Counted from the first letter of the stretch, positions 1 to 8,382 are shown. The stretch is 64,000 nt of DNA from Gottschalkiaceae bacterium SANA (GCA_036323355.1 AP028876.1:1612001-1676000), one strand, 5' to 3'. Notes: generated by a model not told the origin, from the letters alone. Numbers and translations: made by a program.

Positions 1-570
1 CGAGGAGCGGCATCTATGGCAATTTCTTTTGGAACGAGTGAGCGTGGTGCTTGCCACATGCGTCCTTACTCAGCAACGATCGATGCTTTTGGTTATCTTT
101 TCCCTGATTTAGGTATTGAGGAAGCAAAAGATCCTTTCAGTGAAACTGAGTCTAAAGTATGGTTGAAAGCGCTAAAGGAATACTTCGTCGTCACCAACCT
201 GATCGGGCTTTGCGATTTCAATGTAATCAACATGGAGATTCAACCATCGACCATGGCAGAACTCTATGTGAAAACAACTGGGATTCCTTGCGACAAAGCT
301 GAATTGCTTAGAAAAGCCGAGCGTACCATTGCTTTGGAACGTGCATTGAATTATGAACGCGGATTCCGAAGAAAAGATGATCATCTGCCAAAACGTTTTA
401 TGAAGGAACCAGCTTTTGGCGGTCCGGCGAAAGGCAGGACCATCGATATGGATGCAGCCTTGGATAAATACTATGAAGCGTGTCACTATGACAAGGAAAC
501 TGCCATACCGACAAAAGAGAAGTTTGAGGAATTAGGCATGGAAAATGTTGCTGCGACGATTTATCAGTAA
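1..570 (+). CDS. Aldehyde:ferredoxin oxidoreductase, C-terminal part (cut by window edge)
   Basis: The frame is open from base 1 and ends at TAA 568-570, so only about the last 189 residues are present. The family oxidises aldehydes to acids with a tungsten-bispterin centre and passes electrons through one [4Fe-4S] cluster to ferredoxin. The motif SERGACHMR matches the NRGGCHVRG segment of the complete AOR at 3119, and IGLCDFN supplies the fourth cluster cysteine. The tail (GPAKGRTIDMDAALDKYYE) is typical of the family. The missing upstream part holds the other three Cys ligands. It is a paralogue of the downstream enzyme rather than a copy, since the tails differ clearly. Family assignment is secure; the substrate is unknown. 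Confidence 0.9.
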   Translation, partial: RGAASMAISFGTSERGACHMRPYSATIDAFGYLFPDLGIEEAKDPFSETESKVWLKALKEYFVVTNLIGLCDFNVINMEIQPSTMAELYVKTTGIPCDKAELLRKAERTIALERALNYERGFRRKDDHLPKRFMKEPAFGGPAKGRTIDMDAALDKYYEACHYDKETAIPTKEKFEELGMENVAATIYQ

Positions 571-721
571 AGGGAGCAAGAGTGTACAGGAATGGATGGC
601 ATTTTCTGTGAAAAAAAATTTGATTCCGAGTTATCACAGGTAAAATGAAAACGATTGTTGTGTCGTTGAAGAGTTAGCGATAGAATAGAAGTAAGATTTT
701 ACCATGAGACGAGGGAGCGCA

Positions 722-979
722 ATGTTCGAATATGAAATTACCAGCGGAATTCCAAAAACAGAGATTTTTTCATATTTTTCAGAGGCGGCTTTACGATGCA
801 ATAAAAATGAACAAGTATTTTATGGAGATGGATGGGAAGTCCGGCTGTTTGCGATGCCGGATGCCATCCATTGTTCGATTATAATGCCTAGAACATTGAT
901 TCAATTTCGAGGTGGGAAAAAGGAATGTGAAGCGTTGATTCACTCCTACCGAAGGGCGTTTATGCGGGGTGGAGCATAA
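722..979 (+). CDS. Small conserved-looking protein of unknown function between AOR and its regulator
   Basis: I do not recognise this 85-residue protein. The ATG at 722 is preferred over the one at 704 because GAGGGAG (711-717) lies just upstream of it. The product has no signal peptide or membrane span. It carries two cysteines (RCNKNEQ and HCSIIMP) and a basic C-terminus (SYRRAFMRGGA). It sits between a first AOR gene and the sigma-54 activator, so a link to AOR expression or assembly is possible, but only from position. A gap of about 150 bp without a clear terminator separates it from the AOR. Confidence 0.6.
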   Translation: MFEYEITSGIPKTEIFSYFSEAALRCNKNEQVFYGDGWEVRLFAMPDAIHCSIIMPRTLIQFRGGKKECEALIHSYRRAFMRGGA

Positions 980-1022
980 CTGGAATTAATGATTCAATGA
1001 GAAAATAGATGGAGGGAATGTC

Positions 1023-2936
1023 ATGTTGCCTATGAAAACAATCGAAAATCAGATTGACACAGAAAAAGCCTATGTGAAAAATGCAAATAAACGTTGCCTG
1101 AAATATGATTTGGATCGTGATACGATCGTTAGCAAAAAAATAATTGCCAATTCGGAATTGAATCTAAGGCTGATTGAAAATCGAGAATTAATGATGACGG
1201 CAAGACCTTTTATCGAAAACCTTTGTGATTTTGTCCGTGGGTCGAATTTTTTTGTTGTATTGACGGATAACGATGGATGCATATTGGGTGTAGCAGGTGA
1301 TCCGGAATTTGTAGAAAAGGCAAGGGATTTGAAAATGATTCCCGGGGCCTATATGTCAGAAGAGTGCATTGGGACCAACGCTATGGGAACTGCAATTGCA
1401 GAAAATCAACCAGTACAAATATCCGGGGAAGAGCATTTTATCAAAGCTTATCACCGATGGACATGTTCGGGTGCTCCTATTCATGACGAGGATGGCAACA
1501 TCATTGGATCATTGGATTTGACAGGCAACAGCGATGCGGTTCATTCTCATACCCTGGGTATGGTTGTTGCAGCGGTGAGTGCCATAGAATCGATTATGAA
1601 ATTGAAGCAAAAGCATCGTCAATTAGATAAGAGCAAGGTTCTGATCGAATCGCTTTTTGACTCCATTAAGGAAGGCATTGTATATGCGGATTTGGAAGGC
1701 AATATTTTAAGTTCCAATGAGCAAGCTAGCCGGATGTTTGGTTATAGAAAAACAACCTTTGAACACTTGGATTTGCGTGATTTGATTGATGATTGGCGGA
1801 GTGTTTTGGCAAATTGCTTGACCTTAGAAGACTATTTCAATGATGAAGTGTTGGTTCATGCTAGAGCCAATAAAGTGCATTTTCATTTAAACGCTTATAA
1901 GGTACATCAGCATGGTGAAATTCATGGCATCATTTTAATGTTTAGCGATGTTAAGAAAACTCGGAGATTAGCGAATCGCATCATGGGAAGAAAGGCGATT
2001 TATACCTTTGAGAAGATCATTGGCGAGTCACCAAAGATGATTGAAGTCATTCGATTCGCAAAAAAAATTGCCGATAGTAAGTCGACTATCTTAATTTCTG
2101 GGGAAAGCGGATGCGGGAAAGAAGTGTTTGCTCAAGCCATTCAAAATTATAGCCCTCGGTCAAAAGAACCTTTCGTTGCTATCAATTGCGGTGCTATCCC
2201 AAGAAATTTAATAGAATCAGAATTGTTTGGATATGAAGAAGGAGCATTTACTGGTGCCAAACAAGGTGGACAAATCGGGAAATTTGAATTGGCCGATGGA
2301 GGAACGATCTTTTTAGATGAAATTGGTGAAATGCCATTAGAAATGCAGACCAAATTGCTGCGTACCATTGAAGAGGGCTCGATTGTTCGGGTTGGCGGCA
2401 ATAAAGAGATTCCGGTGGATGTTCGTATTATAGCAGCTACGAACAAAACCTTGAAAGCAGAAGTGAAAAAGGGGAATTTTCGTCATGACCTTTATTATCG
2501 ATTAAATGTGATTCCTTTGAATATTCCAGCTTTACGGGAACGGCAAGCCGATATTCCTTTATTATCTAATTATTTTATGAGAAGAATTTCCCATCGAATT
2601 AATAAAAGACCGATTGAAATTACAGATTCACAAATGACGGAAATGAAAAATTATTCATGGCCTGGCAATGTACGTGAGTTGGAAAATTTTATTGAACTGG
2701 CAATCAATAAGGAAAGGCTGCCCATTGTACAAATTTTAGCAGAAAGCAGTGAATGTTCAATGCAACAAATTGAGACAGAGAGCATTTCCTTGGAAGAAAT
2801 GGAAAGGTTGCATATTCAACGAATTCTTCAAAAAGAGCATTATAATATGAGCAATGCGGCGAAATTGTTGGGTATCGGGCGAAATACTTTATATCGAAAA
2901 GTAGAAAAATATGGGATTCCTATGGTTGAAGAGTAG
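1023..2936 (+). CDS. Sigma-54-dependent transcriptional activator (GAF-PAS-AAA+-Fis HTH)
   Basis: This 637-residue protein is an AcoR/NtrC-type enhancer-binding activator. A GAF-like sensor occupies about residues 50-210 and a PAS-like region about 205-320. The AAA+ domain begins near 340, with Walker A GESGCGKE at 360-367 and the sigma-54 contact loop GAFTGA at 407-412. A Fis-type helix-turn-helix (NMSNAAKLLGIGRNTLYRK) closes the C-terminus. The start follows GGAGGG at 1011-1016. Immediately downstream lie a 50-bp dyad and a -24/-12 promoter ahead of an AOR gene, so the AOR operon is the obvious target. The GAF or PAS domain probably senses an aldehyde, alcohol or redox signal; the ligand is unknown. 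Confidence 0.93.
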   Translation: MLPMKTIENQIDTEKAYVKNANKRCLKYDLDRDTIVSKKIIANSELNLRLIENRELMMTARPFIENLCDFVRGSNFFVVLTDNDGCILGVAGDPEFVEKARDLKMIPGAYMSEECIGTNAMGTAIAENQPVQISGEEHFIKAYHRWTCSGAPIHDEDGNIIGSLDLTGNSDAVHSHTLGMVVAAVSAIESIMKLKQKHRQLDKSKVLIESLFDSIKEGIVYADLEGNILSSNEQASRMFGYRKTTFEHLDLRDLIDDWRSVLANCLTLEDYFNDEVLVHARANKVHFHLNAYKVHQHGEIHGIILMFSDVKKTRRLANRIMGRKAIYTFEKIIGESPKMIEVIRFAKKIADSKSTILISGESGCGKEVFAQAIQNYSPRSKEPFVAINCGAIPRNLIESELFGYEEGAFTGAKQGGQIGKFELADGGTIFLDEIGEMPLEMQTKLLRTIEEGSIVRVGGNKEIPVDVRIIAATNKTLKAEVKKGNFRHDLYYRLNVIPLNIPALRERQADIPLLSNYFMRRISHRINKRPIEITDSQMTEMKNYSWPGNVRELENFIELAINKERLPIVQILAESSECSMQQIETESISLEEMERLHIQRILQKEHYNMSNAAKLLGIGRNTLYRKVEKYGIPMVEE

Positions 2937-2955
2937 GTGTTCTACAATGGAACAA

Positions 2956-3005
2956 TGTCTCAAAATGGAACACGGAAATCGATTTCAGCGTTCCATTTTG
3001 AGACA
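2956..3005. promoter_or_regulatory. 50-bp dyad, probable upstream activating site for the sigma-54 activator
   Basis: The arms TGTCTCAAAATGGAAC (2956-2971) and GTTCCATTTTGAGACA (2990-3005) are exact 16-bp inverted repeats. At the centre lies a second perfect palindrome, GAAATCGATTTC (2975-2986). A further AATGGAACA copy sits at 2946-2954, 18 bp before the copy in the left arm. The dyad lies about 60-110 bp upstream of the -24/-12 promoter, where enhancer-type activators bind. No T-run follows the right arm, so a terminator is less likely. Confidence 0.75.
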
Positions 3006-3065
3006 AGTTATCAAGCTGTGAAAACCTTATCATTAAAAACCTCCTAAGCATCAGGTTTTGCAAGT

Positions 3066-3082
3066 TTGGCACGATACTTGCA
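3066..3082 (+). promoter_or_regulatory. Sigma-54 (-24/-12) promoter of the AOR operon
   Basis: TTGGCACGATACTTGCA fits the TGGCAC-N5-TTGC consensus. The invariant GG (3068-3069) and GC (3080-3081) are 12 bp apart. It stands about 40 bp before the AOR start and directly follows the gene for a sigma-54 activator. Confidence 0.9.
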
Positions 3083-3118
3083 AAGGATAGTAGTAATAAA
3101 CTAAAGGAGGCTTTTTAT

Positions 3119-4912
3119 ATGTATGGATATCATGGTAAAATTTTACGGATTAACCTAAAGACTCAAGAGGTAAAGGTGGAAACCTTGGATCTTGATACAG
3201 CCAAAAAATTTATTGGTGGACGAGGACTCGGAACAAAATTCATGATGGATGAAGTTGATCCTAAAGTGGATGCATTGAGCCCAGAAAATAAGTTGATGGT
3301 TGTTACTGGACCATTAACAGGAACTGCGACGCCAACGGGTGGACGTTATATGGTGGTAACAAAATCGCCATTGACAGGAACCATTGCAAGTTCAAATTCA
3401 GGTGGATTCTGGGGTGCAGAACTGAAATTCTGCGGCTATGATATGATCATCTTGGAAGACAAGTCTGAAGAACCAATTTACTTAAATATTGTAGATGATA
3501 AAATTGAATTTAAATCAGCGAAGCATCTTTGGGGCAAGTTAGTCGGAGAAGTAACAGATGAATTGCAAGAAGCCCATGGTGCAAAAGCAAGAGTCATGAC
3601 TATTGGTCCGGCAGGTGAGAATCTTTCCTTGCTCGCAGCCATTATGAATGAAAAAGATCGTGCAGCAGGCCGTTCTGGTGTTGGTGCCGTTATGGGATCA
3701 AAAAACTTGAAAGCGATCGTTGTGAAAGGTTCCAATAAAGTAGGTATTCATGATCCAGAAGCGTTGAAGGCTGTGTTTAAGGATAGCTTGAAAAAAATTA
3801 GAGAAAATGGCGTTACCGGTGAAGGCTTACCGACATATGGTACGGCGGTTCTTGTCAATATCATTAATGAAAATGGTGCATATCCTGTAAATAATTTCCA
3901 AGAATCTTATGATCCCGAAGCCGATAAAATTAGCGGTGAGAGCATGAAAGAGGATTATTTGGTTCGGAAGAATCCATGTTACCGTTGTCCAATTGCTTGT
4001 GGACGCTGGGTTGAAGTGGATGGTAAGCAGATGGCAGGACCTGAGTATGAGACACTCTGGGCCTTTGGTTCTGACTGTGGCATCAGGGATTTGAAAGAAG
4101 TACTTTTGGCAAATGATTGGTGTAATGAACTGGGTCTTGATACCATTTCAGCCGGTACCACATTAGCTGCAGCAATGGAGCTCCGTGAATTGGATTTGGT
4201 AAAAGCGGAAGAAATTGAAGGACAACCATTGGAATTTGGAAATGTGAATGCGATTGTTGAATGGACAAAGAAGATGGCTTACCGAGAAGGATTTGGTGAC
4301 AAGCTGGCAGAAGGGTCTTATCGATTATGCGACATGTATGGACGTCCTGATCTTTCCATGAGTGTTAAGAAGCAAGAACTTCCCGCTTATGATCCACGTG
4401 GTATTCAAGGTCAAGGTTTGCAGTATGCAACATCTAATCGTGGCGGTTGCCATGTGCGAGGCTACTTGATTTCACCAGAGATCTTAGGATTACCTGAAAA
4501 AATTGACAAGAATGCACTAGACGGAAAAGCATTCTGGGCAAAAGCATTCCAAGACTTGACTGCTTCCATCGACTCGGCTGGATTGTGCCTATTTACTTCA
4601 TTTGCACTCGGTGCAGACGATTATGCGGCCTTGATCAATGCGGTCTGTGGTACGGATCATACAGGAGATACGATTTTCGCAGCAGGAGAGCGTATTTGGA
4701 ATATTGAGAAAATGTTTAACTTGGAATCTGGCGTTGCACCATCAGAAGATAAATTACCAAGACGATTGTTGGAAGATGCGATTCCAGATGGACCTTCAAA
4801 GGGTCAAGTGCATCAGTTGGATAAATTGTTGCCAGAGTACTATGAACTACGTGGCTGGACAAAAGGTGGAATTCCGACAGATGAACGATTGGCAGAGTTG
4901 GGATTAAAATAA
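3119..4912 (+). CDS. aor: Tungsten-containing aldehyde:ferredoxin oxidoreductase
   Basis: This complete 597-residue AOR would catalyse aldehyde + water + 2 oxidised ferredoxin to acid + 2 reduced ferredoxin in the cytoplasm. The N-terminal domain has the usual GGRGLGTKF and a glycine-rich pterin-binding region. The [4Fe-4S] ligands are C287-x2-C290-x3-C294 and C490, the spacing known for the Pyrococcus furiosus enzyme. NRGGCHVRG lies in the C-terminal domain. The start follows AAAGGAGG. It is the first gene after the sigma-54 promoter, followed 12 bp later by a MoaD-like carrier and a ThiF-like activator, so it is co-expressed with part of its own cofactor pathway. Substrate range cannot be read from sequence. 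Confidence 0.95.
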   Translation: MYGYHGKILRINLKTQEVKVETLDLDTAKKFIGGRGLGTKFMMDEVDPKVDALSPENKLMVVTGPLTGTATPTGGRYMVVTKSPLTGTIASSNSGGFWGAELKFCGYDMIILEDKSEEPIYLNIVDDKIEFKSAKHLWGKLVGEVTDELQEAHGAKARVMTIGPAGENLSLLAAIMNEKDRAAGRSGVGAVMGSKNLKAIVVKGSNKVGIHDPEALKAVFKDSLKKIRENGVTGEGLPTYGTAVLVNIINENGAYPVNNFQESYDPEADKISGESMKEDYLVRKNPCYRCPIACGRWVEVDGKQMAGPEYETLWAFGSDCGIRDLKEVLLANDWCNELGLDTISAGTTLAAAMELRELDLVKAEEIEGQPLEFGNVNAIVEWTKKMAYREGFGDKLAEGSYRLCDMYGRPDLSMSVKKQELPAYDPRGIQGQGLQYATSNRGGCHVRGYLISPEILGLPEKIDKNALDGKAFWAKAFQDLTASIDSAGLCLFTSFALGADDYAALINAVCGTDHTGDTIFAAGERIWNIEKMFNLESGVAPSEDKLPRRLLEDAIPDGPSKGQVHQLDKLLPEYYELRGWTKGGIPTDERLAELGLK

Positions 4913-4924
4913 TTGAGGTGAAGA

Positions 4925-5149
4925 ATGATAAAGATTGAGGTTCGACTATTTGCAACCTTCCGAAACGGACGGGGAAAAAAAGTGTTTGTAGAAATGGATC
5001 AACCAACCGTTGAAGACGTACTTCAATCGATCAACATTACCAATGAAGAAGTAGCTATCTTGCTCGTAAATGGGCAAGACGGCCACTTCGATCAGGTACT
5101 GATTGAAGGCGATTACCTATCGATCTTTCCCCCAGTTGGAGGCGGATGA
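4925..5149 (+). CDS. MoaD/ThiS-family sulfur carrier protein
   Basis: This 74-residue ubiquitin-like protein ends in Gly-Gly-Gly (IFPPVGGG), the tail that is adenylated and thiocarboxylated in MoaD and ThiS. The fold signature LFATFRNGRG and the strand pattern also fit MoaD. MoaD donates sulfur to make the dithiolene of the pterin cofactor. The gene lies between AOR and a ThiF-like E1 enzyme and overlaps the latter by 4 bp (ATGA), so the pair is translationally coupled. No MoaE partner is present in the window. Position suggests a role in the tungsten-pterin cofactor. Confidence 0.87.
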   Translation: MIKIEVRLFATFRNGRGKKVFVEMDQPTVEDVLQSINITNEEVAILLVNGQDGHFDQVLIEGDYLSIFPPVGGG

Positions 5150-5823
5150 TGGGACGGTATGATCGAAATGGCATTTTTTCAAGCGAAGATATGAAGCAGA
5201 TTCACACAGCTCATGTTTGCGTAATCGGGAGCGGTGGATTGGGCGGATATATTATTGAGATGCTGGCTCGAGTTGGCATAGGAGAAATCACTATTGTCGA
5301 CGGTGATGTTTTCGATGAAAGCAATTTAAATCGACAGCTATTCTCTACGAGTGAAAATCTTGGCAGAATCAAGGTGTTTGAAGCAGAGAAACGGATAGCA
5401 CAGATCAATCCGGAAACGACTATTCATGCGATACATACATTGCTAGATGAGAATAACGCTATATCGATTTTTGAAAGTGCTGATCTTGTTGTTGATGGTT
5501 TAGATAATGTGCCTGCACGATTAGTCACGCAAATGGCCTGTGAGAAATTACAAATTCCTTTGATTCATGGCGCGATTGCTGGATGGTATGGTCAAGTAAC
5601 AACAATTTTGCCAGGAGATCGAACGCTAGACCGATTGTATAAAAGTTCGCAAGAAACTGGAATTGAAAAGGATTTGGGAAATCCATCATTTACTCCGGCT
5701 ATGATCGCATCGATCCAGGTATCTGAAACACTAAAAGTGTTGTTGGGTAAAGAAGAGATTTTGCGAAATCGGATTTTAATGATTGATTTGTTGGATAATG
5801 AATTTCAAATTTTAACAATTTAA
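5146..5823 (+). CDS. ThiF/MoeB/HesA-family adenylyltransferase for the sulfur carrier
   Basis: This 225-residue E1-like enzyme should adenylate the C-terminal glycine of the MoaD-like protein encoded just upstream. It has the nucleotide-binding loop GSGGLGGYIIEML near the N-terminus, the conserved DGDVFDESNLNRQLF segment with its catalytic Arg, and DNVPARLV. It is shorter than E. coli MoeB (about 249 residues) and lacks the paired CxxC zinc motifs, as in several compact HesA-type members. The start overlaps the previous stop. Assignment to family is firm; the exact partner is inferred from adjacency. Confidence 0.87.
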   Translation: MMGRYDRNGIFSSEDMKQIHTAHVCVIGSGGLGGYIIEMLARVGIGEITIVDGDVFDESNLNRQLFSTSENLGRIKVFEAEKRIAQINPETTIHAIHTLLDENNAISIFESADLVVDGLDNVPARLVTQMACEKLQIPLIHGAIAGWYGQVTTILPGDRTLDRLYKSSQETGIEKDLGNPSFTPAMIASIQVSETLKVLLGKEEILRNRILMIDLLDNEFQILTI

Positions 5824-5829
5824 TATTTA

Positions 5830-5920
5830 TTCCGAGTCGACGATTCTAAGGGAAACTAAGATCGATTGACCTATGGGTAATGGGAGAAATACCATTGCCT
5901 CCCGTGTTTGGAAAGGAAGA
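5830..5920 (+). ncRNA. Moco/Tuco-family riboswitch aptamer (molybdenum or tungsten cofactor)
   Basis: The leader of the tungstate transporter carries TTCCGAG, a short hairpin with GGGAAAC in its loop, the segment GGGTAATGG...CCATTGCCTCCC (able to form a hairpin) and a closing GGAAAGG. These match my recollection of the conserved blocks of the Moco RNA motif. Next to tup and AOR genes a tungsten-cofactor (Tuco) ligand is more likely than molybdenum cofactor. A terminator follows at 5940. Boundaries are approximate; a covariance-model search would settle the class. Confidence 0.78.
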
Positions 5921-5939
5921 AGAAAACAAGTTCTATTTG

Positions 5940-5976
5940 CGTTCTTTCCTACGGGGAAGAACGTTTTTCTTTTTTC
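5940..5976 (+). terminator. Intrinsic terminator, expression platform of the cofactor riboswitch
   Basis: CGTTCTTTCC (5940-5949) pairs with GGGAAGAACG (5954-5963) around a TACG loop with one G-U pair, followed by TTTTTCTTTTTT. The 5' arm contains CTTTCC, which could instead pair with the conserved GGAAAG at the end of the aptamer, so an antiterminator/terminator switch is plausible. Confidence 0.85.
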
Positions 5977-6010
5977 ATAAAATGAAATATATCATAAGGA
6001 GGAGAAAAGA

Positions 6011-6934
6011 ATGAAACGAAAAGTAAGTGTATGGTTAATGGTGTTAATGGTAATCGGTTTACTGGTTGGGTGTACGGGTGCAAGTGGTCAAGAGGCAGCA
6101 GAGGTTGAGCCTAGTGCCCAAGTAGAAACGACAGAGAGTGTTGTAGAGGAAGCTGATGCTGAGAGTAGTGAAGCAACACTAGTTGCCACTGATTCTATTA
6201 TTTTGTCGACCACAACTTCTACAGAAAATAGTGGCTTATTGGCATATATCTTGCCAGATTTCACAGAAAAAACTGGCATAGAGGTAAAAGTCGTAGCAGT
6301 TGGAACGGGTAAAGCCTTACAAATGGGAATGGATGGAGAAGCTGATGTACTTTTGGTGCATGCAAAGCCTTCAGAAGAAACTTTTGTTGCTGATGGACAT
6401 GGCGTTGAACGATTTGATGTGATGTACAATGACTTTGTGATTATTGGACCTGATGCAGATCCTGCGGACTTGCGTGCGACAGGTGCAGAAATTGTCCCTT
6501 CGTTCAAAAAAATATTCGAAAGTCAAGCACCATTTGTTTCACGAGGGGACGACTCTGGAACGCATAAGAAAGAGAAATCTCTTTGGACAGCAGCTGGATT
6601 AACACCAGAGGGCGATTCATATGTATCTGCTGGTAAAGGGATGGGAGACGTGATTCAAATGGCTGATGAAATGCAAGCCTACACCATGTCGGATCGTGCC
6701 ACTTACTTAAGCATGTCAGATAAGCTTGATTTGGAAATTCTTGTTGAAGGCGATCCTATTCTTTTTAATCAATATGGGGTGATAGCAGTCAATCCAGATA
6801 AAAATGAACTTATCAATAACGCGGGTGCAAACGCATTTATCGAGTGGTTGTTATCTGCGGAGACACAGGAAATGATTAGCGGATTTGGTGTTGAAGAATT
6901 TGGTCAACCCTTGTTTGTACCTAACGCAAAATAG
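6011..6934 (+). CDS. tupA: Tungstate ABC transporter, substrate-binding lipoprotein
   Basis: The 307-residue product begins with a lipoprotein signal ending LLVGC (Cys21), followed by an acidic Ser/Glu-rich linker. The mature part opens with STTTSTENSGLL, the TTTSTxxSGLL oxyanion-binding signature of TupA. GDDSGTHKKEK, also typical of TupA, occurs mid-protein. The protein captures tungstate outside the membrane for TupBC. It is the first gene after the cofactor riboswitch and its terminator, so transcription should depend on cofactor status. The start follows AAGGAGGAG. TupA rather than ModA is favoured by the motif and the AOR context. Confidence 0.93.
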   Translation: MKRKVSVWLMVLMVIGLLVGCTGASGQEAAEVEPSAQVETTESVVEEADAESSEATLVATDSIILSTTTSTENSGLLAYILPDFTEKTGIEVKVVAVGTGKALQMGMDGEADVLLVHAKPSEETFVADGHGVERFDVMYNDFVIIGPDADPADLRATGAEIVPSFKKIFESQAPFVSRGDDSGTHKKEKSLWTAAGLTPEGDSYVSAGKGMGDVIQMADEMQAYTMSDRATYLSMSDKLDLEILVEGDPILFNQYGVIAVNPDKNELINNAGANAFIEWLLSAETQEMISGFGVEEFGQPLFVPNAK

Positions 6935-6974
6935 TATCAGTACTTGATTATGGGTGGAAGAGAGGATGGAAAGC

Positions 6975-7667
6975 ATGACATATATCGTCGATGGATTCAT
7001 CGGTGCGTTTAAAATATTGAGTTCTTTCGATCAGGAAATTTACTCAATCATTGGGCTGTCTATTTTTGTCTCTTTCACTTCGACCCTGATATCTGCAATC
7101 TTTGGAATCATATTTGGGATTCTGCTGGGGTTGAACGACTTTAAGGGTAAAAACATTATTGTTCGGTGCATGTACTCTTTCATGGCTTTACCCCCAGTGG
7201 TTGTGGGACTATTTGTTGCGATATTCATCTCGCGACGTGGTCCCTTAGGATCCCTTCAATTGATGTTTACTCCAACTGCTATGGTGGTGGCGCAAACATT
7301 ATTGATTACTCCGATTATCAGTGGGCTGGTTTATAATGCAACGCGTACTTATGGCAATCAGATCAGCGAAGTATGCATGAGCTTAGGTGGAACCTGGTGG
7401 AATCGTATGGTTTTGGTATTTTTTGAGTTAAAGAAGTCGATTGCGGTCGCTATTACGACCGGTTTTGGACGAGGAATATCTGAAGTAGGCGCCGTGATGA
7501 TTGTTGGCGGGAATATTAAGGGTCATACACGTGTCATGACAACTTTTATCGCGATGAACAACTCAATGGGTAACTATGAGCAATCGATTGCGATGGGACT
7601 CGTACTAATTGGAATTGCAATTGTGACCAATAGCGTGATTCATCGCTTAACAGGTGAAGAATTATGA
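6975..7667 (+). CDS. tupB: Tungstate ABC transporter permease
   Basis: This integral membrane subunit has about five to six hydrophobic segments and a TupB-like cytoplasmic loop with EVCMSLGGTWW and GRGISEVGAVMIVGGN, which contacts the ATPase. ATG 6975 has the best-spaced site (AGAGG, 9 bp); in-frame GTG 6954 and ATG 6966 are alternatives that crowd the site. The gene ends in a 4-bp overlap with tupC. It pairs with TupA and TupC to import tungstate. Confidence 0.9.
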   Translation: MTYIVDGFIGAFKILSSFDQEIYSIIGLSIFVSFTSTLISAIFGIIFGILLGLNDFKGKNIIVRCMYSFMALPPVVVGLFVAIFISRRGPLGSLQLMFTPTAMVVAQTLLITPIISGLVYNATRTYGNQISEVCMSLGGTWWNRMVLVFFELKKSIAVAITTGFGRGISEVGAVMIVGGNIKGHTRVMTTFIAMNNSMGNYEQSIAMGLVLIGIAIVTNSVIHRLTGEEL

Positions 7668-8380
7668 GAATTGATATAATAGGTCTACATAAAAGTTTCG
7701 ATGGCAATAATTTGTTTTTTATTCAAGAATACAAATTTCAGACTGGACAAGCATATGGGATGATCGGAAATAATGGTATTGGGAAAACGACCTTGTTGAG
7801 AATTATTAGCGGGTTTGATACTAAATATGAGGGGACCGTATACTTTGACGGGCGACCCTATACTGACCAAACAACAAAAAAAATAAGTTATATTAGCCAA
7901 AAGCCTTATATGCTCAATCGATCTGTGCGAGAAAATATCGCATATCCATTATTGATTCGAAAGTGGAATCGCAAATCAGTGGACAGAGAAGTTGAGGTTT
8001 GGCTCGATATGCTAGGGTTGACAGATTTGGCGGATCGAAAGGCGATCGTATTATCGGCGGGAGAACAGCAAAAGGTTGCCCTAGCCAGGGGATTGATTTA
8101 TCAGCCAGAACTCGTATTACTAGATGAGCCAACGGCGAATATCGATCCGGAAAGCGTGAAAATATTGGAACAGATTTTGTCCAATTATCAATTAAAAACG
8201 AAAGCAACAATCATCTGGGTCACACATAACTTGGAGCAAGCATTTCGCATTTGCGATCAAGTGATTGTGATGAAGAAAGATCGATTGCAAAACATATCAA
8301 AACACAGGTTACAAGCAAGCCTGGACTCCATGCGAAAATTGGACCGGGTATTGAATGATCACGAGGAAGTAGAGGGGTAG
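7664..8380 (+). CDS. tupC: Tungstate ABC transporter ATP-binding protein
   Basis: This 238-residue ABC ATPase has Walker A GNNGIGKTTLL, the signature LSAGEQQKVALAR, Walker B LVLLDEPTAN and the switch histidine in IWVTHN. It overlaps tupB by 4 bp and is followed 2 bp later by moeA, so transport and cofactor insertion genes form one transcription unit. It energises tungstate uptake. Confidence 0.92.
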   Translation: MRIDIIGLHKSFDGNNLFFIQEYKFQTGQAYGMIGNNGIGKTTLLRIISGFDTKYEGTVYFDGRPYTDQTTKKISYISQKPYMLNRSVRENIAYPLLIRKWNRKSVDREVEVWLDMLGLTDLADRKAIVLSAGEQQKVALARGLIYQPELVLLDEPTANIDPESVKILEQILSNYQLKTKATIIWVTHNLEQAFRICDQVIVMKKDRLQNISKHRLQASLDSMRKLDRVLNDHEEVEG

Positions 8381-8382
8381 CG

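Noticed and set aside
2956-3005. Dyad considered as terminator of the sigma-54 activator gene
   Set aside because: No T-run follows; nested palindromes and position before a -24/-12 promoter suit an activator site better. A dual role is not excluded.
5790-5829. Possible sigma-A promoter just before the cofactor riboswitch
   Set aside because: No convincing -35/-10 pair with 16-18 bp spacing; the tup operon may be read from the AOR promoter or from a promoter I cannot define.
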